Of a stretch of 32,965 bases of DNA, positions 25,948 to 32,965 are shown piece after piece. Under the pieces are notes generated by a model. It saw nothing but the letters and a program-made list of their open reading frames with translations, was not told the DNA's origin and made no database searches. Source of the DNA: Ramlibacter sp. (GTDB lineage: Bacteria; Pseudomonadota; Gammaproteobacteria; Burkholderiales; Burkholderiaceae_C); contig JAQGMU010000071.1 in NCBI GenBank assembly GCA_028292195.1, positions 1-32,965 on the forward strand, in the 5' to 3' direction. Position 1 is the first letter of the stretch; each line of letters starts with the position of its first letter. The position numbers and the translations under genes were made by a program.

Positions 25948-26372
25948 ACTCCCTTCTTCCCCTGGCCGTGAGCTCCGTCTTCGTCCTGCTTGCCTTGTGG
26001 CACGTTCGGATGGCGTTCGGTTCCATGAGCGGCGAGTCCGGGACGGTGCCCACCGTGGGCGGCAAGCCGCTGTTCATGCCCTCTCGCAAATCCACGCTGG
26101 GCGTCGCGGTGGTATTGCTTCTCTTTGCCGTCCTGGTGGCCGCAACGGCTGGCGCGCTGCAGCTGGGAGTCCCCCGTCGCGTTCTCTCCTGGCTTTCCTA
26201 TGCACTGGCGCTTGGCTTGCTGGCCCGGGCGATCGGGGAATTCAAGTACGTCGGGTTCTTCAAACGCGTGCGGGGCAGCAGGTTCGCCCGCTACGACACG
26301 CTGGTCTACTCCCCGCTCTGCCTCTTGTTGGCCGCTGGTGTGGCGGCAGTAGCCTCCGGGAATGGCATCTAG
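25944..26372 (+). CDS. DUF3995-like integral membrane protein
   Basis: Four hydrophobic segments; ALWHVRMAFG and GEFKYVGFFKRVRGSRFARYDTLVYSPLCL; 4-bp overlap with the previous gene. Confidence 0.75.
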   Translation: MNSLLPLAVSSVFVLLALWHVRMAFGSMSGESGTVPTVGGKPLFMPSRKSTLGVAVVLLLFAVLVAATAGALQLGVPRRVLSWLSYALALGLLARAIGEFKYVGFFKRVRGSRFARYDTLVYSPLCLLLAAGVAAVASGNGI

Positions 26373-26477
26373 CGGGTCAGTCTCTGGCGCGGCCGGCACC
26401 ACGACATGCTGCAGATTTCGCTGCTCCGGAGGGACTGGGATGCACGAGATGGCGGAACCTGAAGGCTCCGCCCCAGT

Positions 26478-27092
26478 TCACCGCCCCGCGGCAGCCACCG
26501 TTTCTCCCCGCACCAGCGCCGCGTAGGGGTTGAGCGCCTCGCCGCCCCACCATCGGCCCTTGCGCTCCAGGACCAGCACCGCGAAGTGCAGGTGGGGCGC
26601 GCTCTCGGGCGCATTGCCGCTGGTGCCGACATAGCCGATCACGTCGCCGCGGCGCAGCGGCTGGCCGTCGTGCAGGTGCTCCGCGTAGTGGTCGAGGTGG
26701 GCGTAGTAGTAGACGATGCGTCCGGACGGGTCGACCTGGTAGATGGAGAGGCCCCCCGCCTTGTTGCTCGAGATCTTCGCAACCTCCCCGTCGTCGGCGG
26801 CCAGCACCGGCGTGCCGCGCGGCGCCATGATGTCCAGGGCCTTGTGCTTGCGGCCGCGCCCGCGTTCGTCGCTGAAGGTGTCGCGCAGCTGTGAGCGGCG
26901 GATGCCCTGCACGGGAACCGCCAGCGTCCGTGCTGCCAGGGGGTCGGCCGCGGCCAGCGGGGCCGCATGGCCCGGCCCGGCTTGCAGACGCGCCGTCAGG
27001 GCCTCCAGGGCGAACGGGCGCACGCCGCTGCTGGCATGCAGCAGCAGTGCAACGCTGCACAGCAACAGAACGCGCGGGCCGGTTCGATCCAT
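26478..27092 (-). CDS. M23 family metallopeptidase (LytM-like)
   Basis: RGRKHKALDIMAPRGTPVLAADDGEVAKI...YYYAHLDHYAEHLHDGQPLRRGDVIGYVGTSGNAPESAPHLHFAVLV. Confidence 0.92.
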   Translation of the reverse strand: MDRTGPRVLLLCSVALLLHASSGVRPFALEALTARLQAGPGHAAPLAAADPLAARTLAVPVQGIRRSQLRDTFSDERGRGRKHKALDIMAPRGTPVLAADDGEVAKISSNKAGGLSIYQVDPSGRIVYYYAHLDHYAEHLHDGQPLRRGDVIGYVGTSGNAPESAPHLHFAVLVLERKGRWWGGEALNPYAALVRGETVAAAGR

Positions 27093-27182
27093 GTGCCAAG
27101 GTAGGCAGTCGCCCGGCCGATGCGGGTCGGATGAGGTAGCGCAAACGCGTCAGCGGTAGCGCTGCCGTGCAGAATCGCCTGC

Positions 27183-27824
27183 ATGCTTGCTTCCCGACGT
27201 GCCCTGCTGGTTTCGTTCGCATCGCTGGCAGCACTCGTCGCCTGCGGGCGTAAGCGCAAGCTCTCGGCGGTGCCGGCCGGCGCCACCGTGCTGGCACTGG
27301 GAGATTCCATCACCTTCGGGACCGGCACGACGCCGGAGAGCAGCTACCCCTCGGTGCTCGCGCGCCTCACCGGCTGGAACGTCGTCAATGCGGGCGTACC
27401 GGGCGACACGTCCGCCGACGCGCTGGCAAGGCTGCCCGGACTGTTGCAGGAACATTCGCCGCAGCTGGTGCTGGTGAGCATCGGCGGCAACGACTTGCTG
27501 CGCAGGCTGCCGGTCGCCGAGACCCGCGCGAACATCCGCGCGATTTGCCAGCAGGCCGCCGCGGCGGGCGCACAGGTCGTCCTGATCGCGATCCCGGAGG
27601 CGAGCGCGGTGGCGGCGGCCATGCGCTCGCTGGGCGACCATGCCCTGTACGGGGAGATCGCCACCGAAATGAAGCTGCCGCTGCATTCCTCCGGATGGTC
27701 CAGGGTGCTCGGCGATCCGGCCATGCGCTCCGACCCGATCCACGCCAATGCACAGGGCTACGAGGCATTCGCACGCGGCCTGGCGGAGCGCCTGCGCGAG
27801 CTCGGACTGGCCGCCGCGCGCTAG
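27183..27824 (+). CDS. SGNH/GDSL hydrolase (TesA-like arylesterase), predicted lipoprotein
   Basis: Lipobox-like LVAC; LALGDSITFGTGT, NAGVPGDTSADAL, VSIGGNDLLR, DPIHANAQGY. Confidence 0.92.
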   Translation: MLASRRALLVSFASLAALVACGRKRKLSAVPAGATVLALGDSITFGTGTTPESSYPSVLARLTGWNVVNAGVPGDTSADALARLPGLLQEHSPQLVLVSIGGNDLLRRLPVAETRANIRAICQQAAAAGAQVVLIAIPEASAVAAAMRSLGDHALYGEIATEMKLPLHSSGWSRVLGDPAMRSDPIHANAQGYEAFARGLAERLRELGLAAAR

Positions 27825-27854
27825 CCTGGCGCAGCATGCGGCGACAATCGCGGC

Positions 27855-28124
27855 ATGGCCCAAGGCAAACGCATTTCCGCGGACATCGGGGGTGACGCCC
27901 TCCAGGCAATCAAGGACATGGGCGCCGCGGCCAGGCTGGCGCGCACCGGTGCCGGCGAGGGCCAGGCAGTCGCCGCCGCCCGGCTGGGCGTCCACGTCCA
28001 GACGATCGCCCGCATCGAATCGGGTGAACCGGGTGTCGCGATCGGGCACGTGCTGGGGCTGCTTGCCCTCTACGGCATCACCGCGAAGCTGCTGCAACCG
28101 GACGGCGGCCCGCCCGGCTCCTGA
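27855..28124 (+). CDS. XRE-like helix-turn-helix transcriptional regulator
   Basis: [40 protein letters not shown]. Confidence 0.7.
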   Translation: MAQGKRISADIGGDALQAIKDMGAAARLARTGAGEGQAVAAARLGVHVQTIARIESGEPGVAIGHVLGLLALYGITAKLLQPDGGPPGS

Positions 28125-28189
28125 GGCGCCGCACCGGGGCGAAACCGGCCATACTGCTTGCCCAACATCCGCCACGACAGGAGAGAACC

Positions 28190-28396
28190 ATGTCGAATCA
28201 CGTCTACAAGACCCTCGAACTCACCGGCTCGTCCGCCACCGGCATCGAAGATGCGGTGAGCGCCGCGGTCGCCAAGGCGCACGAGACCGTCCGCAACATG
28301 CAGTGGTTCAAGGTATGTGAAACGCGCGGCCACATCCGCGACGGCAAGGTGGCCCACTGGCAGGTGACCATCCAGATCGGCTTCACGCTGGAGTAA
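28190..28396 (+). CDS. Dodecin family flavin-binding protein
   Basis: [64 protein letters not shown]. Confidence 0.92.
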   Translation: MSNHVYKTLELTGSSATGIEDAVSAAVAKAHETVRNMQWFKVCETRGHIRDGKVAHWQVTIQIGFTLE

Positions 28397-28910
28397 GCGG
28401 CGGCCCAGCCGCTTTCCGCACGGTGTCCCACGTGCGGGTCGTCACGTCCTTGCCGAAGGTCTTCTCGATCAGCGTCATGAACACCGGCCCTTTGGCCCCC
28501 GGCACATAGGCGCTGAAGACCTCGCGGCCTTCCACCGCCAGGATGCGGGCGCCGTCCAGTTCGACCGGCAGCTTGGGCACCGTGGCCGGCGCGGCTGGCA
28601 AGAAGGTGATCACGCGCTTGGCGCCCGGCTCCAGCTTGAACTTCGCAAAGGGGTCCGCTTCCAGCAGCGCCTGCAATTCCTCGACCGGGCGGACAAAGGT
28701 CATGAACACCTTGTCCAGGTGCTGCTGCATCGCGGCTTCGGCCTTCTTCCGGATCGTCCGCTCCGTTCCGGTGGCGTTGAAGACGACATTGCCGCTGGAA
28801 AGCAGCGTGCGGACCTCGGTGAAGCCGGCGGCCTCGAAGGCCGCGGCCAGTTCCGGCATCTTGCAGTTCATGGGGCTGACACCCCTCAGGAAGGCGGCAT
28901 GGCGTTTCAT
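28383..28910 (-). CDS. DUF1697 family protein
   Basis: [40 protein letters not shown]. Confidence 0.85.
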   Translation of the reverse strand: MKRHAAFLRGVSPMNCKMPELAAAFEAAGFTEVRTLLSSGNVVFNATGTERTIRKKAEAAMQQHLDKVFMTFVRPVEELQALLEADPFAKFKLEPGAKRVITFLPAAPATVPKLPVELDGARILAVEGREVFSAYVPGAKGPVFMTLIEKTFGKDVTTRTWDTVRKAAGPPLTPA

Positions 28911-29027
28911 GCCACTGGACTATAGCGGCCGCGGCTCGTCCTACTCCGTCCCCTCCCCTTCTCCCACGCCGGCGCAGGCACGACGCTGCCAAGAATGGTG
29001 GCTGATCCATTGCCCGAGGAGACGCCC

Positions 29028-29426
29028 ATGACCATTCGATTTCTTACCCTGTCCGCACTGGCCCTTGCCATGGCTTGCTCCCTGGCCCCCGCGCAGTCCG
29101 CCTCGTCGCGGGCCGGCTTCCGCTGCGGCGGGGTCGGCCTCGATGAACAGCAGCAGTTCAAGGCCGAAGCCGCGCGCCACCATGCGCTGCTGACTTTCGC
29201 GCTCTCCAGCGGCGCCTACCTGAGCGACGTCGACTTTCGAGTCGCCGACGGCCGCGGCAACGTGGTGCTGGAAGGCCGCTGCGACGGCCCCCTGATGCTG
29301 CTCGACCTGCCCGGCCGCGGCAGCTACCAGGTGACCGCCACCTACGAAGGCAAGGCGCAACGCAAGACCGTGGCGGTGGGCACCAAGCCGAGTCGCGCGA
29401 CCTTCGTCTGGCCTGGCCCCGCCTGA
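29028..29426 (+). CDS. Secreted hypothetical protein (carboxypeptidase-regulatory-like fold possible)
   Basis: Signal peptide; DVDFRVADGRGNVVLEGRCDGPLMLLDLPGRGSYQVTATYEGKAQRKTVAVG. Confidence 0.65.
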   Translation: MTIRFLTLSALALAMACSLAPAQSASSRAGFRCGGVGLDEQQQFKAEAARHHALLTFALSSGAYLSDVDFRVADGRGNVVLEGRCDGPLMLLDLPGRGSYQVTATYEGKAQRKTVAVGTKPSRATFVWPGPA

Positions 29427-29438
29427 GGACGCCCCTGC

Positions 29439-29798
29439 TTAGGCGAGGTCGAACGCCTGCCGGAAGGCCTCACAGAAACCGCGCGTGCCACCGAGGGTCA
29501 GGCTCAAGGTGACGCGCGGCGGGCCGGCCGCGCCGGCGCCCAGCTGCAATCGGCCCGGCGCATAGTCCACGGCCAGCGGGGTCGCGACTTCCTGCACGGC
29601 CTGCAATTCGTAATGCCAGTCGCCGCCCTCTTCCGGCGCCAGCGGAGCGCCGAAGCCGCGGTGCGCCCAGTCGAGCACGCGCACCACCTCCGCTTGCAAG
29701 GCCGGCAACTGCGCCGGCGCGGCGGCGGCCATGGCGTCGAAACTGCCGATGCCCTCCGCGTCCTCGCTGTAGTCAAACTCCAGCCAGTCCAGCGCCAT
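29439..29798 (-). CDS. Hypothetical protein
   Basis: MALDWLEFDYSEDAEGIGSFDAMAAA...QAFDLA; lies just downstream of the CDF transporter gene. Confidence 0.65.
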   Translation of the reverse strand: MALDWLEFDYSEDAEGIGSFDAMAAAAPAQLPALQAEVVRVLDWAHRGFGAPLAPEEGGDWHYELQAVQEVATPLAVDYAPGRLQLGAGAAGPPRVTLSLTLGGTRGFCEAFRQAFDLA

Positions 29799-29803
29799 GG
29801 CCG

Positions 29804-30787
29804 TCAGACCACGTGCTCGGGCGCCAGCGCGCAGGGGAGGGCGGTGTCGGCCATTTCGATCTGCACGGTGCAGTGGTGGATGTCGAAGGCCTGCTGCAAC
29901 TCGTCTCCCAGCTGCTGCAGGAAGGCGTCGCCCGGATGGCCTGCGGGAATCACCAGGTGCGCGGTCAGCGCGTTCTCGGTGGTACTCATGGCCCAGATGT
30001 GCAGGTCGTGCACTTCGGACACGCCGGGCAGCGCCGCCAGCTTCGCCCGAACCGCGGCGGCGTCGATGCCTGCAGGCACCGCCTGCAACGCGAGCTGCAG
30101 CGACTGCTTCAGCAGGTCCCAGCTGCTCCAGACGATCACCACCGACACCAGCAGCGTCGCCAGCGGGTCGAGCCAGTCCCAGTGCGTCAGCAGCACCACG
30201 CCGCCGGCGATGGCCACGGCCAGCGAGACGGCGGCATCGGCCGCCATGTGCAGGTAGGCCCCGCGCACGTTCAGGTCCTTCTGCGCGCCCCGCATGAACA
30301 GCCAGGCCGTGAAGCCGTTGATGGCCACGCCCAGCAACGAGACGATGATCACCAGCCCGCCGGCCACCGGCTCGGGGTCCGACAACCGCCGCACCGCTTC
30401 CCAGGCCAGGCCGCCGGTCACCAGCATCAGCGCCAGTGCATTCAGCAGGGCTGCCAGGATCGAGCTGCCGCGCAGGCCGTAGGTGAAGCGGCCGCTCGGG
30501 CGGCGCTGCGCCAGCCAGATCGCGCCCCAGGCCAGCAGCAGGCTCAGCACGTCGCCCAGGTTGTGGGCGGCGTCGGCCAGCAGCGCAAGCGAGTGCGCCG
30601 CGATGCCGCACAACCACTCGACCACGACGAAGCCCGCGTTCAGGGCGATGCCGATGGCGAAGGCTCGGCCGTAGCTGGCCGGCGCGTGGACATGGCCGTG
30701 GCCGTGATGGGACCCGTGGTCGTGGCTGTGCCGTTGCCCGTGGTCGTGGCCGGTGTGGTCGTTGTCGTGCTGGTGGGAAGGCGCCAT
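29804..30787 (-). CDS. CDF-family cation efflux transporter (CzcD/ZitB-like) with His-rich N-terminus
   Basis: HQHDNDHTGHDHGQRHSHDHGSHHGHGHVH; SLALLADAAHNLGDVLSLLLAW; VRGAYLHMAADAAVSLAV; EVHDLHIWAMSTTENALTAHLVI. Confidence 0.92.
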   Translation of the reverse strand: MAPSHQHDNDHTGHDHGQRHSHDHGSHHGHGHVHAPASYGRAFAIGIALNAGFVVVEWLCGIAAHSLALLADAAHNLGDVLSLLLAWGAIWLAQRRPSGRFTYGLRGSSILAALLNALALMLVTGGLAWEAVRRLSDPEPVAGGLVIIVSLLGVAINGFTAWLFMRGAQKDLNVRGAYLHMAADAAVSLAVAIAGGVVLLTHWDWLDPLATLLVSVVIVWSSWDLLKQSLQLALQAVPAGIDAAAVRAKLAALPGVSEVHDLHIWAMSTTENALTAHLVIPAGHPGDAFLQQLGDELQQAFDIHHCTVQIEMADTALPCALAPEHVV

Positions 30788-30821
30788 GCCGCAATGGTAC
30801 GGCGTGGCGCCCGACCCGCAT

Positions 30822-30856
30822 TTCATAAACCAGTTTATAATCTGCCCGTTTATGAA
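30822..30856. promoter_or_regulatory. Probable MarR operator and bidirectional promoter: ATAAAC-CA-GTTTAT palindrome, TTCATAAAC...GTTTATGAA outer repeat, TATAAT -10-like box
   Basis: Palindrome 30825-30838; outer arms 30822-30830 and 30848-30856; TATAAT at 30836-30841. Confidence 0.7.
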
Positions 30857-31322
30857 AATCGCCTTCGACCGCCGCTTCGGCTTCCTCGTCTCCGAGGTGG
30901 CACGCCAGTACGGCCAGCAGTTCGACCGCGCCGCCCGCGAGAAGCTGGGCCTGTCGCAGGCCCAGGTCCGCCTGCTCGCCGTGCTGGCCGCGCACGAGGA
31001 CGAGCAGGCGCTGTCGCAGGCCGACCTGGCCCAGCGCCTGGGCCTGACGCCGATGGGCGTGGCCAGCCTGTGCGACCGCATGGCGGCCGCCGGCTGGATC
31101 GAGCGCCGGCCGCGCGCCGACGACCGCCGCATCAACGAGCTGCACATGGCCCCCAGCGCGCGCAAGGCAATGGAAAAGGCGATGGCGATCGGCGACGACC
31201 TCACCACCGCGGCGCTCGCCGGCCTCAGCGCCGCGGAACGCACGCAGTTGCTGGCGCTGCTCGGCAAGGCGCGCGAGGGCCTGCTGCGGCTGGCCAACGG
31301 GGACACGCAGGAAGAAACATGA
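30852..31322 (+). CDS. MarR family transcriptional regulator
   Basis: LSQAQVRLLAVLAAHEDEQALSQADLAQRLGLTPMGVASLCDRMAAAGWIERRPRADDRRINELHMAP. Confidence 0.9.
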   Translation: MKIAFDRRFGFLVSEVARQYGQQFDRAAREKLGLSQAQVRLLAVLAAHEDEQALSQADLAQRLGLTPMGVASLCDRMAAAGWIERRPRADDRRINELHMAPSARKAMEKAMAIGDDLTTAALAGLSAAERTQLLALLGKAREGLLRLANGDTQEET

Positions 31323-32851
31323 GCGCCGCCCAGCAGCATGACTTCCCGCACCGCGGGATGATCACCCTGTCCATCATGCTGGCCACCATCATGCAGGCGC
31401 TGGACACCACCATCGCCAACGTGGCCCTGCCCCACATGCAGGGCAGCCTGCAGGCCTCGCAGGACCAGATCACCTGGGTCCTCACCTCCTACATCGTGGC
31501 CTCGGCCATCGCGCTGCCGCTCACGGGTTGGCTGTGCGCCCAATGGGGCCGGCGCAAGGTCTTCATCGTCTCGGGGGTGGGCTTCACCATCGCCTCGGCG
31601 CTGTGCGGCATGGCCACCTCGCTCGGCGGCATCGTCGCCGCGCGCCTGCTGCAGGGCATCTTCGGCGCCGCGCTGGTGCCGCTGTCGCAAGCGGTGCTGC
31701 TGGACATCAACCCGCCGCAGAAGGTCGGCCAGGCGATGGCGATCTGGGGCGCCGGCATCATGGTCGGTCCCATCCTTGGCCCGCTGCTGGGCGGCTGGCT
31801 GACCGAGAACTTCGACTGGCGCTGGGTGTTCTTCATCAACCTGCCGGTCGGCCTGTTCGCGCTGTGGGGCATCGTCCGCTACCTGCCGGAGAACAAGCCG
31901 GCGGCGCAGCGCCTGGACGTGTTCGGGCTGGTGTCGCTGTCGGTGGCCATCGGGCTCTTGCAGCTGTTGCTGGACCGCGGCGAGCTGATGGACTGGTTCG
32001 ACTCCTGGGAGATCCGGCTGGAGGCGGCCGGCGCGGTGGTGGCCTTCGCCTTCTTCGCCGTGCACACGTGGACGGTGCAGGGCACCTCGTTCTTCAACCG
32101 CGACCTGCTGCGGGACCGCAATTTCGTCACCGGCATGTTTTTCGGCTTCATCGTCGGCATGGTGCTGTACGGCACCATGGCGCTGCTGCCCACCTTCCTG
32201 CAGACGCTGATGGCCTACCCGGTGGTCTACACCGGCATGGTGACGGCGCCGCGCGGCATAGGCACCATGCTGGCGATGATCGCGGTCGGGCGGCTGGTGG
32301 GGAAGGTCGACCTGCGGCTCATCATGGCGACCGGCTTCATGCTGACGGCGTTCTCGCTGTGGCAGATGACGCACATCACGCTGCAGATGGATTCCAGCCT
32401 GATCGTCTGGTCCGGCTTCATCCAGGGCCTGGGCATAGGCTTCACCTTCGTGCCGCTGTCGGCCGCCGCCTTTGCCACGCTGGCGCCGCGCCTGCGCAAC
32501 GAAGGCACGCCCATCTTCAGCCTGCTGCGCAACATCGGCGGCGCCGTCGGCATCTCGATCGTGCAGGCCCTGCTGACGCGCGGCGTGGCGCAGAACCATG
32601 CGCAGCTCGCTTCGTTGGTGGGGCCGGACAACCAGGGGCTGGTGGGGCTGCCGGCCGCGCTGGACCCCGGCACGGCCGCCGGCCTTGCCATGCTGAACCT
32701 GGAAGTCACGCGGCAGGCTTCGCTGCTGGCCTACATCAATGACTTCTGGATCATGATGGCCGTGACGGTGCTGGCGATTCCGCTGTTGATGTTGATTCGC
32801 GCGCCGAAGCGGACAGCAACGGCCGCCGCCGGCGGCGACGTGCCGCATTGA
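31319..32851 (+). CDS. DHA2/EmrB-type MFS drug efflux transporter
   Basis: IMQALDTTIANVALPHMQGSLQASQDQITWVLTSYIVASAIALPLTGWL; GPILGPLLGGWLTENFDWRWVFFINLPVG; ATGA overlap with the MarR gene. Confidence 0.95.
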   Translation: MSAAQQHDFPHRGMITLSIMLATIMQALDTTIANVALPHMQGSLQASQDQITWVLTSYIVASAIALPLTGWLCAQWGRRKVFIVSGVGFTIASALCGMATSLGGIVAARLLQGIFGAALVPLSQAVLLDINPPQKVGQAMAIWGAGIMVGPILGPLLGGWLTENFDWRWVFFINLPVGLFALWGIVRYLPENKPAAQRLDVFGLVSLSVAIGLLQLLLDRGELMDWFDSWEIRLEAAGAVVAFAFFAVHTWTVQGTSFFNRDLLRDRNFVTGMFFGFIVGMVLYGTMALLPTFLQTLMAYPVVYTGMVTAPRGIGTMLAMIAVGRLVGKVDLRLIMATGFMLTAFSLWQMTHITLQMDSSLIVWSGFIQGLGIGFTFVPLSAAAFATLAPRLRNEGTPIFSLLRNIGGAVGISIVQALLTRGVAQNHAQLASLVGPDNQGLVGLPAALDPGTAAGLAMLNLEVTRQASLLAYINDFWIMMAVTVLAIPLLMLIRAPKRTATAAAGGDVPH

Positions 32852-32855
32852 TCGG

Positions 32856-32936
32856 TGGTGGGGTCGCTGCGCGAACCCACCCTACAGCTCGCATTCGTAC
32901 GCCGTGTAGGGTGGGTTCGCGCCAGCGACCCCACCA
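32856..32936. repeat. Near-perfect long inverted repeat (31/32 nt arms, 18-nt loop) after the MFS gene
   Basis: TGGTGGGGTCGCTGCGCGAACCCACCCTACA (32856-32886) and TGTAGGGTGGGTTCGCGCCAGCGACCCCACCA (32905-32936) are reverse complements except for one inserted base. Confidence 0.9.
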
Positions 32937-32965
32937 TGCAGCGCGCGATCAAGCGACGGTGAACA

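Noticed and set aside
29804-32848. 1014-aa minus-strand ORF as a single protein
   Set aside because: Only the C-terminal part (29804-30787) is the CDF transporter. The rest is antisense to marR and the MFS gene, with His/Gln/Arg-rich shadow composition.
29813-32851. 1012-aa plus-strand ORF as a single protein
   Set aside because: The N-terminal two thirds is antisense to the CDF gene or out of frame with marR; only 31319-32851 (MFS) is supported.

Overview
This is a high-GC, gene-dense chromosomal window with the character of a Burkholderiales/betaproteobacterial genome (taxonomic guess only). About 40 CDSs can be supported. The most striking locus is at 1762-9617. It is a tightly overlapping operon encoding a PQQ-dependent alcohol dehydrogenase with the DYD motif associated with lanthanide-dependent (XoxF-like) enzymes, a XoxJ/MoxJ-like periplasmic binding protein, a predicted lipoprotein cytochrome c, a complete caa3-type cytochrome oxidase (CoxII with fused heme c, CoxI, CoxIII), a small membrane protein and a CtaG-like assembly factor. 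It looks like a self-contained alcohol-to-oxygen respiratory module. Other notable loci: tandem Hsp20 genes behind a plausible sigma-32 promoter; an S9 peptidase; a hemerythrin protein; a divergent DnaJ; an MscS channel overlapping a small HNH nuclease; a three-gene KaiC-like ATPase / histidine kinase / unknown-protein operon without KaiB; a nuclease-rich cluster (RecB-like nuclease fused to an XPD/DinG-type helicase, GIY-YIG, DEDDh exonuclease); an M16 peptidase overlapping an unknown protein with a primase-like motif; M23, SGNH, XRE, dodecin and DUF1697 genes; and a divergent CDF transporter / MarR-DHA2 efflux locus with a palindromic operator. A near-perfect 31/32-nt inverted repeat lies at the 3' end. 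I saw no tRNA, rRNA, CRISPR array or transposase. All family calls come from motif recognition by eye; no searches were run.
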